Shown: positions 23,189 through 32,650 of the stretch, piece after piece
Layout: every line of letters starts with the position of its first letter
Position numbering within the stretch: the first letter of the stretch is position 1
IMG/VR virus record: IMGVR_UViG_3300043410_001305
Span: 1 to 34,030 of that record
Length of the DNA stretch: 34,030 nucleotides
Direction: 5' to 3' (one strand)
Origin: a virus
Translations under genes and position numbers: made by a program
Notes under the pieces: generated by a model
Told to the model about the DNA's origin: nothing
What the model saw: only the letters and a program-made list of their open reading frames with translations
The model's database searches: none

Positions 23189-25207
23189 TTATCCTGATAC
23201 AGTCCAACCTTTTAATATTCCTATACTAGTATTTAATACTCTAAACACTAATGATGATGCACTTGCGGTTGATGTCATTGGTCTTGACATTGTAACACTA
23301 GTATTTGGAACTATTGCTGTAACAAGTGAATTATATCTCATTGTTCCAGTTCCATTTGTTGTTAATGCAACTACTGAACCTCCACTTGATGTTGATACTT
23401 GGAATGTATTAGTGGTTGAATTAATTACATAGTATGGTGTTCCAACAGTAATACCAGTTGTTGTTACAATAGTTGCAAATGAAACTATATCTCCATTAGA
23501 TAATCCGTGACTATTTAATGTTACAGTATCGCTAGTATCTTGAAAGGTTACTGCAATTGCGGTTGTTAAGGGGGTGCCAGTTCCAGTAACTTGCATCCCA
23601 ACAGTAATACCAGTTGTACTTGCCATTGTAATTGTTGTTGACCCAAGTGTTGTATTACTAGATAATGTTGCACTAGCACCACTTACAATAGTATTAGCAA
23701 AACTAAATGTTTGTGCCGTTGATACTGGTAATAAATTATTAAGCATTTTTTCAATTTCAGTAACAGTAAAAATACCATTAATAACTGTTGTATATTTTAC
23801 ATTATATATATCAATAGTTGTCGTTGATCCTGCTTGATTAAAACTAGATAATGCAACTGTATTAGATATTAAATTTAATGCTGGAATAGATGTTAATGCT
23901 CCATATGTATTAGCTGTACCATAAAACATATTAGCTACTGTTGTTGTTTTACTTGCATCAATTGCTGGAATTGATTGTAATAATGTACAATTTGAAAACA
24001 TACTACTCATATTTGTAACATTTGATGTATTTAATAATGGAATAGTTCTTAATGATGAACAAGACGAAAACATAGCTGCCATAGTTGTAACATTTGATGT
24101 ATTTAATAATGGAATAGTTAATAATTTAGAACATTGTTGAAACATAGATGCCATATCTGTTACTTTTGATGTATTAAATAATGGAATTAAATGTAAATAT
24201 GATTGTTGAAACATACTAGTCATAGTTGTAACATTTGATGTATTTAATAATGGAATAGTTCTTAATGATGAACATCCTTGAAACATACTACTCATATTTG
24301 TAACAGTTGATGTATTTAATAATGGAATAGTTTGTAATAATGTGCATCCATAAAACATATTACTCATATTAGTTACTTTACTTGTATTAAATAATGGAAT
24401 AGTTTTTAATGATGTACATTGATAAAACATACCAGTCATATTTGTAATATTCGATGTATCTGGTAATCTTATATATTTTAAACTTCCGCACCCTCGAAAG
24501 AAATTATCTAATGTTGTTAATTTAGGAATTGGTCCAATATATATATATTCTAATGTATTAGCGCCAAGCAATGGCCAAAATATTGATGAACAATTATTTA
24601 AATGTTTTATATAAAGTGATTTACAATATCCTGAAACTATTGCCCCTGATGATATACTAGAAATACTATTATCTAAAATTGTAATTTGTTCCAAGTAATA
24701 TAAAGATATAGCTACTGTGGAATTACCAACTGTAAATGATGTTAATGATGGAATATTTAATACAATATCCATCCATCCAACACCTAGTGAAACATATGAT
24801 ACTGAAACTGCTGAATGTCTTACGTGTAAATTAATAGATGTTAAAGTTTGACCTGATTGTGGTGTAATAGTAATAAATGCTTGTTTAAATGTTCCAGATT
24901 CATCTGATACTAATGTGGTATTAGATGTATCATATGTGGTATAATCATATTGATGTTGTGCGGTAACACCAGTTGCAATATTATCAACAGTTCCGTCACC
25001 CCAATCCACTGTATATGCACCAGAACAAGTTAATGCAACATAATTTCCGGCTTTATTTATTCTAAATAATCCAATTAATTTATTATCATTACTAATATTT
25101 GGCATAGGTAACCAATTTGCTGGGCGTTTCCATACCATTTGTTCAGTATTATTACTTGATAATGTTTTATTATTAATATTTCTTGTTGATGCATATCCAA
25201 CACTCAT
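23189..25207 (-). CDS. Virion adhesin with BspA-type leucine-rich repeats
   Basis: A 672-aa protein. Near residues 60-80 lies a PKD-like turn (SGAYTVDWGDGTVDN). Residues about 243-430 hold eight 24-residue BspA/DUF285-type repeats with consensus LxTIPLLNTSNVTNMSSMF followed by xxCSS. Near residues 550-620 is a beta-rich module (TVTLNSHGLSNGD, then YYVINSTTNTFQ) shared with the neighbouring 181-aa protein. BspA repeats are usual on bacterial surface proteins that bind host matrix or other cells. In a phage, flanked by fibre genes, they would serve surface or mucus binding. There is no signal peptide, fitting a virion protein. The start overlaps the stop of its neighbour. Confidence 0.75.
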   Translation of the reverse strand: MSVGYASTRNINNKTLSSNNTEQMVWKRPANWLPMPNISNDNKLIGLFRINKAGNYVALTCSGAYTVDWGDGTVDNIATGVTAQHQYDYTTYDTSNTTLVSDESGTFKQAFITITPQSGQTLTSINLHVRHSAVSVSYVSLGVGWMDIVLNIPSLTSFTVGNSTVAISLYYLEQITILDNSISSISSGAIVSGYCKSLYIKHLNNCSSIFWPLLGANTLEYIYIGPIPKLTTLDNFFRGCGSLKYIRLPDTSNITNMTGMFYQCTSLKTIPLFNTSKVTNMSNMFYGCTLLQTIPLLNTSTVTNMSSMFQGCSSLRTIPLLNTSNVTTMTSMFQQSYLHLIPLFNTSKVTDMASMFQQCSKLLTIPLLNTSNVTTMAAMFSSCSSLRTIPLLNTSNVTNMSSMFSNCTLLQSIPAIDASKTTTVANMFYGTANTYGALTSIPALNLISNTVALSSFNQAGSTTTIDIYNVKYTTVINGIFTVTEIEKMLNNLLPVSTAQTFSFANTIVSGASATLSSNTTLGSTTITMASTTGITVGMQVTGTGTPLTTAIAVTFQDTSDTVTLNSHGLSNGDIVSFATIVTTTGITVGTPYYVINSTTNTFQVSTSSGGSVVALTTNGTGTMRYNSLVTAIVPNTSVTMSRPMTSTASASSLVFRVLNTSIGILKGWTVSG
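23905..24480 (-). repeat. 72-bp tandem repeats (BspA leucine-rich repeats)
   Basis: Eight consecutive units of about 72 bp, each encoding 24 residues, with several units near-identical at the DNA level (for example TTGATGTATTTAATAATGG recurs on the plus strand). Uniform length keeps the reading frame, so unit number can vary by recombination. Confidence 0.85.
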
Positions 25208-25752
25208 TATGCAATCTCCGAACCATATAAATTAAATGATATTGAACTATTTGATGCATATACTGAAATTATATCAGTTGTTGCTAGTGTTATTCCAATA
25301 GTAAAAAATAAACTATCATTAGTATTTACAAAATTTTCAAAAATTATATAGTGTTTTGGATCTAATGTTGCACCACCTGGTCTAACTGCAACTCTAAATG
25401 TTCCACTTAATCCTTGACTACATACTACTAATGTTGAAATAACTGATGATGTACTAGATGGAACTGTATATAATGTATCTATTGTTACCATTGTCCCAGA
25501 ACCATTAGTTGTTAATGCAACTGCTGAACCCCCAAGTGTTAATGATAATTGAAATGTATTTGTTGCTGAACTTATTACATAATAAGTGGTATTTACAGAA
25601 ATACCAGTGGTTGTTGTAATTACTGTAAATGAAACTGGTGTTCCATTTGCTAATCCGTGACTATTTAATGTTACAGTATCACCAGTATCTTGAAATGTTA
25701 CTGAATAGGTTGTTGGGGTATCTTGCCCTAAAACTTTGTATGTTGTTGCCAT
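25207..25752 (-). CDS. Small beta-rich tail protein sharing a module with the adhesin (181 aa)
   Basis: Residues about 17-86 (VTFQDTGDTVTLNSHGLANG, then YYVISSATNTFQLS and LTTNGSGTM) match residues 550-620 of the adjacent adhesin. The C-terminal half is a different beta-rich domain (GTFRVAVRPGGATLDPKHYI), similar in style to small surface proteins encoded beside phage fibres. It overlaps the adhesin start by one base and follows the long-repeat fibre by 5 nt. Likely a fibre-tip or accessory subunit. Confidence 0.6.
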   Translation of the reverse strand: MATTYKVLGQDTPTTYSVTFQDTGDTVTLNSHGLANGTPVSFTVITTTTGISVNTTYYVISSATNTFQLSLTLGGSAVALTTNGSGTMVTIDTLYTVPSSTSSVISTLVVCSQGLSGTFRVAVRPGGATLDPKHYIIFENFVNTNDSLFFTIGITLATTDIISVYASNSSISFNLYGSEIA

Positions 25753-25757
25753 TTATA

Positions 25758-27968
25758 TTATGCTCCCATTAAAAGAAATGTTTGTTCTAATCCTACTGTG
25801 GCTGTTCCGCCACCACCAGTTGCTGTGACAACTCCACTTCCATCTATACTTAATCCACTACCAATTTTAATACCACCTAGAACTGATGCACTAGCAATTG
25901 GTAATGAATATCCACCTGAACTACTAATAACACCACTGCCATTAATTGTAATAGTGGTACCATCTACTTTAACTCCACCTAGAACTGATGTTGTTGCTGT
26001 TGGTAATGTATAGGAATATGTTGCTGAAATAATACCAGAACCATCTATACTTAATCCACTACCAACTTTAACCCCACCTAAAACTGAACCAGATGCTGTT
26101 GGTAATGTATATTGCGTTATAGTATTATTTAGCACTCCTGAACCATCGATGCTCAATCCTGTGCCAACCTTGATTCCACCTAGGACTGATGCACTAGCGG
26201 TTGGTAATGAATATGTATAAGTGGTTGATACGATTCCAGCACCATCTATACTTAATCCACTACCAATTTTAATTCCACCTAAAACTGATCCAGTTGCTGT
26301 TGGTAATGTATATGTATAACCATTGCTAATTACACCACTTCCATTAATTGTAATAGTGGTACCATCAACTTTAATACCACCTAATACAGTTGTTGTTGCT
26401 GTTGGTAATGTATATTGGGTAATTGTATTATTTAATACTCCACTTCCATCTATACTTAATCCTGTTCCTACTTTAATACCACCTAGAACTGATGCACTTG
26501 CTGTTGGTAATGAATATGTATAAGTGGTTGATACAATTCCAGATCCATCTATTGATAAACCACTTCCTATCTTAATACCACCTAAAACTGAACTAGTTGC
26601 TGTTGGTAATGAATATGAACTTGCACCACTAATAACACCATTTGCATCTATTGTAATAGTTGATCCATCTATTTTAACTCCACCTAATATAGTGGTTGAT
26701 GCTGTTGGCAAAGTGTAACCTCCACCTCCACCACCTGTGCTACTAATAACACCACTACCATTAATTGTAATAGTGGTTCCATCAACTTTAACACCACCTA
26801 AAATACTTGTTGATGCTGTTGGTAATGTATATGGATTACCTTTACTATTAAATGTTATCCAATCTGCGGCTGAAAGATATCCATCAGTTGTTGCATTTGC
26901 CATTGAAATATTAATAGCTGGTGTTGATGTTCCAGTTGATACAGAAATTGGTCCACTACCAGTAACATTAGTTACAGTTCCAACATTTGTGGTATAACCA
27001 GCTGGATTTGTTGAATTATATGGGGTAAATCCCAATCCAGTTGTAACTTGTGATGATGATAGTTGTTTATTTTTCCATAATGATGTTGAACTTTCCCATA
27101 CTAATAAATCATCATTAGTTTTAGTTCCATATGTTGATACATCGTGTAATTCATCTAGTTCAAATCCATTTTGAACTTTAACTAATATTTCACCAACGGT
27201 TGCTGAAACTCTTGATACTACTCCAATATATACTAAATGATTAGGGGCGTGTGGCTTATTAGCTAATCCATAAATAATACCACCAGCCGTACTAGGACTA
27301 AGCCAAACTGGATTTCCAATGGTTGCGGTCGATGTATTTAAATGTGCTGAACCAGTTCCAGAAAGTTTTCCATCAGTAATTACATAACCCATAGCATTTA
27401 TTGCTAAATCTTGTTCTAATAATCCTAATGTTTTGCTAGATGTTGATTCAGCATCAGCTTTTGCTAATCCAATTAAGATATTAGTTCCATCAGCACCAAT
27501 AATATAAACTGCTTGGCCTTTTGTTAATGCTTGTCCAGAACCATTTTTTACATATTGTTTAACTACTTCTGTAAATGCGGCGGCACCTGGCGCGGTATTA
27601 ACCCAATTAGTTCCATTATATGAAATTATATCACCAGTGGCTGGTGTTGTAATTATTGATGGATATGCACGTTCTGCTAATAATGTAACAGCTAGTACAC
27701 AAGATGCTGTAAGATTTAATGCACTACCAGTTGAACTATCAACTAATGTTCCACGACTTAATGTTCCACCTGAATATGTACAATCTTTTCTAATTTCCCA
27801 ATCTGTATAATTAGTTCCATCATTCACTACTACATCAAATAATAATCCTTCATCAGATGCACTAAATTTTTTAAATCCATTTGCGGCATTACCAATAGTA
27901 AAATTACCAGTTAAACCTGGTGCCGATGCGACACCAGTTTTGTATCTATCTCTAAACGTTACTGACAT
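25758..27968 (-). CDS. Tail fibre with ten LGG(I/V)K repeats (736 aa)
   Basis: The N-terminal part (about 1-370) anchors to the particle: VTFRDRYKTGVASAPGLTGN and DELHDVSTYGTKTNDDLLVW are common in fibre N-terminal modules. Residues about 375-715 consist of ten repeats (Y(S/T)LPTAxxxxLGG(I/V)K, then either VDGTTITINGSGVIS or GSGLSIDGSGIVS), probably a triple-beta shaft. It ends with the short hydrophobic tip GLEQTFLLMGA. The start overlaps the portal stop (TAATG). A receptor-binding or shaft role is well supported; the receptor is unknown. Confidence 0.85.
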   Translation of the reverse strand: MSVTFRDRYKTGVASAPGLTGNFTIGNAANGFKKFSASDEGLLFDVVVNDGTNYTDWEIRKDCTYSGGTLSRGTLVDSSTGSALNLTASCVLAVTLLAERAYPSIITTPATGDIISYNGTNWVNTAPGAAAFTEVVKQYVKNGSGQALTKGQAVYIIGADGTNILIGLAKADAESTSSKTLGLLEQDLAINAMGYVITDGKLSGTGSAHLNTSTATIGNPVWLSPSTAGGIIYGLANKPHAPNHLVYIGVVSRVSATVGEILVKVQNGFELDELHDVSTYGTKTNDDLLVWESSTSLWKNKQLSSSQVTTGLGFTPYNSTNPAGYTTNVGTVTNVTGSGPISVSTGTSTPAINISMANATTDGYLSAADWITFNSKGNPYTLPTASTSILGGVKVDGTTITINGSGVISSTGGGGGGYTLPTASTTILGGVKIDGSTITIDANGVISGASSYSLPTATSSVLGGIKIGSGLSIDGSGIVSTTYTYSLPTASASVLGGIKVGTGLSIDGSGVLNNTITQYTLPTATTTVLGGIKVDGTTITINGSGVISNGYTYTLPTATGSVLGGIKIGSGLSIDGAGIVSTTYTYSLPTASASVLGGIKVGTGLSIDGSGVLNNTITQYTLPTASGSVLGGVKVGSGLSIDGSGIISATYSYTLPTATTSVLGGVKVDGTTITINGSGVISSSGGYSLPIASASVLGGIKIGSGLSIDGSGVVTATGGGGTATVGLEQTFLLMGA
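25810..26850 (-). repeat. Ten imperfect tandem repeats in the fibre shaft
   Basis: Ten units of about 96-108 bp encode the LPTAxxxxLGGxK shaft. Two sub-types differ in their second half. Two units ending GVLNNTITQ are almost identical to each other while separated by others, a pattern expected from unequal exchange or gene conversion. These are coding repeats, not CRISPR. Confidence 0.9.
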
Positions 27969-30295
27969 TATTCAGCTCCTCTGATTCCAATAATATTTCC
28001 ATCATTATCACGAACAATTTCTTTTGGTTTAGTAATATGGTTATTGATATTTTCAATCATATTAAGTAATCCATCTTGTTTATTACGTTCAACTTGACGT
28101 TGTTCTTCATCCATTTTACGTTTAGTATCTTGATCTGCTAATATTTGTGCATAGATTGAACTTTGTCTTGGGTCTTGTCCTTCATTGCCAAATACTTTAC
28201 TTAATGTATTAATTTCAGATTGTGATAATAATTCATTAGATGGATTTAAACTATCTATTTCTGATAATTCTTGTTGAACATATCCTGGGTCTGAAAGTTT
28301 CTGTAGTTTCATTAATTCTAATTCATATTTCAATTTGATTTCATATTTTTTCAATTCGAATTCACGATCTGATTTAAGTTTATCAAGTTCAAAATTAGCG
28401 GTTTTAATCAATAATTCTTGATTAGATTTAATTTTTTCAGCTTCTGCTAATGATGCATTTGGATCAACTTGTTGTTGCTGTGCTGCTTGTTGTGCCATCA
28501 TTGCTTGTTGTTGATTATATTGATATACTTGTGAATATTCAGCACTACCTGGCATATTGAAATATTGTTCTGGACTATATCCCATATTTTTTATCATATC
28601 ATTAATGGCATTAAAGATTTTAGTTGGATCTAACATACTATTCAATTCTGGTTTAGATGAATTATTTACATCTTTTTGTAATTGAATAATTGATGTAATA
28701 TTAGCAAGTTCTTTATCTTTATCTACTGAACCAGTTCCAACATTAACTGATAATGCTTTAAGATTACGCCATTCAATTGGATTAACATTGATATAATTAG
28801 ATGAATATTGAATCAACTCTGGACCATCACTATACTTACTTGCTAGTTCAATAATCTTTCTGTATAAAGGTGCAATAGCGGTTTCAGCAAATATTCTAAC
28901 AATTAGTGCAAGTTTTTCTTGACTTGCTGACATAATCATTTGGGTACCAGTTGCTGTATTATTGAAACTATTTTTATCAATTCCTTGGGTTGATTTTGAT
29001 ACACCACTACGACTTTCAGCAATATCATCAATATATGTCATTAATGTAAATGCTTCACTACCAATACCACTAGATGGCATTACTTGAATTGAATTTGATG
29101 GTGCTCCACGAACTCTAATATAGTTACCAGGATTTGTGTTAAGTAAATCATTAGGATCTACAATGTTATCAATATTAACAGCTTTACTTGGATTGATATT
29201 AAACGCAAAGCTATCTAACATTGCTCTGGTAAGCATAGATTTCAATAATTGTAAATCAGCAACTAAATCAGCCATACTATTGCCATAAAATAGGTGTGGC
29301 TTTGGAAATGGTGATGTTGAAATAAATGGCTGACAATATACTTCTTCATTTTCAAGAATAGTATCACCAACTTTTAATACTTTTCTTAACTCAGCGATTC
29401 CATCATTGTTATAATCAACTCTGAAATATGCTTCTGTTACCCAAACTAATCTCATTGATGGATCTACTGGGCGAATATCTAAACTAGATGAATAAAATGA
29501 ACCATCTTGGGTTTCACGTGTCATTTTTTCAATAGAATAATCAGTCGATGCTTCTGTTCCATCGTTAATATCATCACTAATTTTGTAACCTTGTTCACGT
29601 AACCAACTTATGGATTTCTTTACACGATGTGCAATAAATGGACATTCATTTAAATCTAATGATCTAGTTGATTTACTGACTACAACTTCCTCAACTGGAA
29701 TATTCATAATTTTAATACGACCACCAGTTGATGTAATTTTACGTTTAATAGTAACATCGTGTGTTGTTAATGATTGTCCAGTTTCAGCATTCACTACTGT
29801 GATACTATCGTGGGTAACTGGCTCAACATTAATATCATTTAATAAGATGGCTAATTCAGCATCAGATAATCCAGCATATTCTTCTGTTTCAAAGATATCT
29901 TCTTTGTCATAATATACTTTTAAGAAACCATTCTTTTGTAATAATGCATCGTGAAAGAAATTATGTAATACTAGGAATCCATTATTTTGTTTGTGTAGTA
30001 CATTTTCGGCATATAATGTTGCTAATCTTGCACTATCTTTATATTGTGGTGAAATGGCATCAAACTTAATAATACTATTACCAGAAAATATTTTCATAAT
30101 TTGTGGTAATGCCCAACTGATAGTTTCTTGAACTTCACTGGATACATAAGTTGATCTACCTTTCTTTTCATTTCCAAATGCATCACGATTATAATACTTT
30201 AATGCACGTGTTCTTTCTTGTTGTATTGTTGATAAATAATTAGTTCCAGCTGATACTTCGGTATCAATAAAACTAATTATTGTTTGCTCATTCAT
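27968..30295 (-). CDS. Portal protein, P22-like
   Basis: A 775-aa protein with ATG at 30293-30295; the ORF extends eight codons further to a TTG, inside the previous gene, which is less likely as start. The N-terminal region RYYNRDAFG-like segment (ALKYYNRDAFGNEKKGRSTY) and QNNGFLVLHNFFHDALLQKN, then LRKVLKVGD and MTYIDDIAESRSGVSKSTQG are the core of the P22-type portal family. From about residue 610 there is a Gln-rich stretch and a long coiled-coil barrel (KSNQELLIKTANFELDKLKS and on). It forms the dodecameric ring for packaging and ejection. The following fibre gene overlaps its stop. Confidence 0.9.
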   Translation of the reverse strand: MNEQTIISFIDTEVSAGTNYLSTIQQERTRALKYYNRDAFGNEKKGRSTYVSSEVQETISWALPQIMKIFSGNSIIKFDAISPQYKDSARLATLYAENVLHKQNNGFLVLHNFFHDALLQKNGFLKVYYDKEDIFETEEYAGLSDAELAILLNDINVEPVTHDSITVVNAETGQSLTTHDVTIKRKITSTGGRIKIMNIPVEEVVVSKSTRSLDLNECPFIAHRVKKSISWLREQGYKISDDINDGTEASTDYSIEKMTRETQDGSFYSSSLDIRPVDPSMRLVWVTEAYFRVDYNNDGIAELRKVLKVGDTILENEEVYCQPFISTSPFPKPHLFYGNSMADLVADLQLLKSMLTRAMLDSFAFNINPSKAVNIDNIVDPNDLLNTNPGNYIRVRGAPSNSIQVMPSSGIGSEAFTLMTYIDDIAESRSGVSKSTQGIDKNSFNNTATGTQMIMSASQEKLALIVRIFAETAIAPLYRKIIELASKYSDGPELIQYSSNYINVNPIEWRNLKALSVNVGTGSVDKDKELANITSIIQLQKDVNNSSKPELNSMLDPTKIFNAINDMIKNMGYSPEQYFNMPGSAEYSQVYQYNQQQAMMAQQAAQQQQVDPNASLAEAEKIKSNQELLIKTANFELDKLKSDREFELKKYEIKLKYELELMKLQKLSDPGYVQQELSEIDSLNPSNELLSQSEINTLSKVFGNEGQDPRQSSIYAQILADQDTKRKMDEEQRQVERNKQDGLLNMIENINNHITKPKEIVRDNDGNIIGIRGAE

Positions 30296-30296
30296 T

Positions 30297-30698
30297 TTAT
30301 TTTTCACATTGATCCCCAATTGTAATAGAATATTCTATACGACTTATTTTCGCATTTAATTTATTCAATAGTTTTTTGTATCCTGGTCTAGTGCTATTCC
30401 AAGATACATTATCGCATTTTAATTCCATTGCTATTTGCTTAATATCATCCATATAATATCCAATTGCATCTATATGTTTGCTATGTGCAATCCATATCCA
30501 GAAAATATTTCCTTTAATATAGAAAATTAATGCATCATTTTCTTCACCAATTAATGCAAAACTTGTTCCATTAATTAAACTATTTAATACTTCTAGTTCA
30601 GTCCATTGTTCTATACATTTTTGTTTTACTTTTGTACAAGAATTGATTATTATATTTAAATCATCAACATTATGTAAGTTTGCATTTCTTAATTTCAT
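30297..30698 (-). CDS. GNAT-fold-like small virion protein (133 aa)
   Basis: Similar in plan to the T7 gp13-type internal proteins with a GNAT-like fold: a Gly-rich strand, GNIFWIWIAHSKHIDAIGYY near the middle and VSWNSTRPGYKKLLNKLNAK toward the C terminus. A clear acetyl-CoA-binding (R/Q)xxGx(G/A) loop was not seen, so enzymatic activity is doubtful. It lies between the large terminase and portal genes; phages of this type often place a small assembly protein here. Function is inferred. Confidence 0.5.
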   Translation of the reverse strand: MKLRNANLHNVDDLNIIINSCTKVKQKCIEQWTELEVLNSLINGTSFALIGEENDALIFYIKGNIFWIWIAHSKHIDAIGYYMDDIKQIAMELKCDNVSWNSTRPGYKKLLNKLNAKISRIEYSITIGDQCEK

Positions 30699-30715
30699 AT
30701 CTTATTTATACTTTT

Positions 30716-32215
30716 CTACCAGTCATAATCACCGGCACCATTATGTATAGAACTCCAAACCGTATTATGAATATTAGTGCCAACTGGATAAGCAAATGTT
30801 AGTGCTAATGCATCTGCGATATCTGGACTACGTTTTAACCGTTTCTTAATATTTTCTTTACTTTCAATAAGTAATCTTCCATTAATATCATTAGTGGAAC
30901 CAAAAGATAATAAATCCATTTCTAGTAAATTATCATCTGGAATTGATACTTCTCTTAGTATCCATTCTTTAAGATTAGCATACATTTCAGCACGTTTATT
31001 TGAATATAATGGATTAGATGGCTTTGAACCAAAGTTTATTTCCTCAATGGTGTATCCACGTAATCTCATTATTGCGGCAACTCCTCCACCAAATCCACCA
31101 GTACTATCTATGAATATCTTACTTGGATTATCTTGTAATATTACTTCTAATAACTTATCAGCAACTTGATCGTTAAGTAACTTTGAAAATAATTGATACT
31201 TAACCATTACATCACCTTTTCTCCATACAAAGCAAGTTTTGTCATTACCACTAGTGGCAACGTCTACACCTAGTATTAATGGCAAACTATCATTTTCTAT
31301 TTTACGTTTACGTGCATATTGAACATTTTCTATGGGTATGAAACTATCAGTTTCAATACTTTCAAATGCTTCTTCTGGTGATATTGGATATTCATTCTTG
31401 AATTTCTTTTCACCTAATTGCTTTATAGTTAATCTTCTCCAATACAATTGTTCATATGATAATTGATATATTCTTTTATATTCTTCTTCACTATCAGTAA
31501 ATGTTACACCTTCTGGGATTGCATTTCTACAACTCATATCTGTAGTCCAAGGTAAGAATATGGGTATATAGCTATTTTCACCTGCAACTGCATCACACCA
31601 CATTGTATAAAATAAACTATCAATAGTGGATGCGGTTGATTCAATTATAATTTCAGTTCCATCGACATCAGCAACACTTCGCATTAATCCAGCCGCAATT
31701 TCTTGTGCATTTGGCCAGAAACCAATCTCACTACAATGCAAATAATGTAAAGTATCACCACGACCAACTTCTTTACTACCAGCGGTACTTACTTTAATGG
31801 AACTATCATTTTCATTGAATTCTAGTTCTTTTGCATTATTCTTTTTAATATTTGGTTGTATAAACGTTGGTAAGTTATCATACATTCTTTTGTATACACG
31901 AAATAATGCTGTTGTGCTATCACTATTATGGGTAATAACACCAGCACGACGATGTTCATTCAATGTTAATAAATGCATAAATCTTGCGGCGGAATATGTT
32001 GATATTCCTAACTTACGTGATTTCAATATGATTACACGAACTCTTCCAGTTTCTTTCTTTTGCTTTTCAATTAAATTATGTACTTTTAATTGTTGAAAAT
32101 TTAACTTGAATGGAATTAATTCACCTGTGTTACTTACTATTTTGATACATTTATCTGTATAAAATGGTAATTCTTTCAATTGTTTTATTATTTCGATATC
32201 TGTATTATTCATCAT
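30716..32215 (-). CDS. terL: Terminase large subunit
   Basis: A 499-aa packaging ATPase-nuclease. Walker A-like KSRKLGIST (65-73), Walker B region LHYLHCSEIGF with catalytic Glu163, and coupling motif IESTA (191-195) lie in the ATPase half. The RNase H-like nuclease has Asp318 (GVDVATSGND), Asp370 (IFIDSTGGFG) and Asp468 (DIADALAL). Length and order are normal. ATG at 32213-32215 overlaps the end of the small subunit gene; a second ATG follows immediately and is equally possible. It ends with TAG. The genome is packaged through the portal encoded two genes further on. Confidence 0.95.
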   Translation of the reverse strand: MMNNTDIEIIKQLKELPFYTDKCIKIVSNTGELIPFKLNFQQLKVHNLIEKQKKETGRVRVIILKSRKLGISTYSAARFMHLLTLNEHRRAGVITHNSDSTTALFRVYKRMYDNLPTFIQPNIKKNNAKELEFNENDSSIKVSTAGSKEVGRGDTLHYLHCSEIGFWPNAQEIAAGLMRSVADVDGTEIIIESTASTIDSLFYTMWCDAVAGENSYIPIFLPWTTDMSCRNAIPEGVTFTDSEEEYKRIYQLSYEQLYWRRLTIKQLGEKKFKNEYPISPEEAFESIETDSFIPIENVQYARKRKIENDSLPLILGVDVATSGNDKTCFVWRKGDVMVKYQLFSKLLNDQVADKLLEVILQDNPSKIFIDSTGGFGGGVAAIMRLRGYTIEEINFGSKPSNPLYSNKRAEMYANLKEWILREVSIPDDNLLEMDLLSFGSTNDINGRLLIESKENIKKRLKRSPDIADALALTFAYPVGTNIHNTVWSSIHNGAGDYDW

Positions 32216-32597
32216 CTTTTAATAATTTAATTATACTACTAATATCAGTTCCTTTCATTGATTCACTTTCAATTTGTTGAACTTCACGTTGTCCTAATCC
32301 AACTTTACCCAAATATTGTAACATCTTTACTTGATCTTTATGTTCTTTATTTATAGCAATTTCATACTGATTGCGAATAATATTTTCAGAAAAATGCATC
32401 CATCCTTCTCTCCACGCTTCAAGTAAATCTAAATTACTTTCTAAATATGGAATTGTTACTCCGAAATATTGTGCACATTGGACTCTATTATATCCAATGG
32501 ATGCTAGTTCAAATAACTTATCTATATCTATCTCTTTACGTTTTCGCATATTTCTTTCTTTTGCTGCGATAATTCCATCATCAGTTAATCTTGGCAT
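32205..32597 (-). CDS. terS: Terminase small subunit
   Basis: A 130-aa protein with an N-terminal helix-turn-helix (LFELASIGYNRVQCAQYFGV, about residues 28-47), then an oligomerisation helix region (WMHFSENIIRNQYEIAINKE) and an acidic C-terminal tail (IIKLLKDDE). It binds phage DNA for packaging and hands it to the large subunit, whose start it overlaps. SD GGAG, 8-9 nt before the ATG. It lies just after the terminator at 32612-32633. Confidence 0.85.
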   Translation of the reverse strand: MPRLTDDGIIAAKERNMRKRKEIDIDKLFELASIGYNRVQCAQYFGVTIPYLESNLDLLEAWREGWMHFSENIIRNQYEIAINKEHKDQVKMLQYLGKVGLGQREVQQIESESMKGTDISSIIKLLKDDE

Positions 32598-32611
32598 AAT
32601 TATTCTCCATT

Positions 32612-32633
32612 AAAAAAGGGGCTTTCGCCCCTT
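32612..32633 (-). terminator. Intrinsic terminator upstream of the terminase genes
   Basis: On the minus strand a 7-bp stem, AAGGGGC with GCCCCTT, closed by a GAAA tetraloop and followed by TTTT. It lies between the HNH gene and the small terminase gene, within an otherwise continuous leftward unit. No clear promoter was seen between this hairpin and terS. Confidence 0.85.
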
Positions 32634-32650
32634 AGTATTTATGTTTAGTT

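Noticed and set aside
25810-26850. Regular repeats that could suggest a CRISPR array
   Set aside because: The repeats are translated in frame as a fibre shaft, are imperfect and have no unique spacers.
25798-26997. Several rightward ORFs of 60-90 codons antisense to the fibre repeats, and similar ones over other tail and capsid genes
   Set aside because: Composition is Pro/Leu/Val-rich low complexity mirroring the repeats of the sense gene; no SD, no gene context, opposite strand to every neighbour.
30296-30319. TTG start for the portal inside the previous gene
   Set aside because: The ATG at 30293-30295 lies directly after the upstream stop as in the other coupled genes. A GTG four codons earlier remains a weaker alternative.
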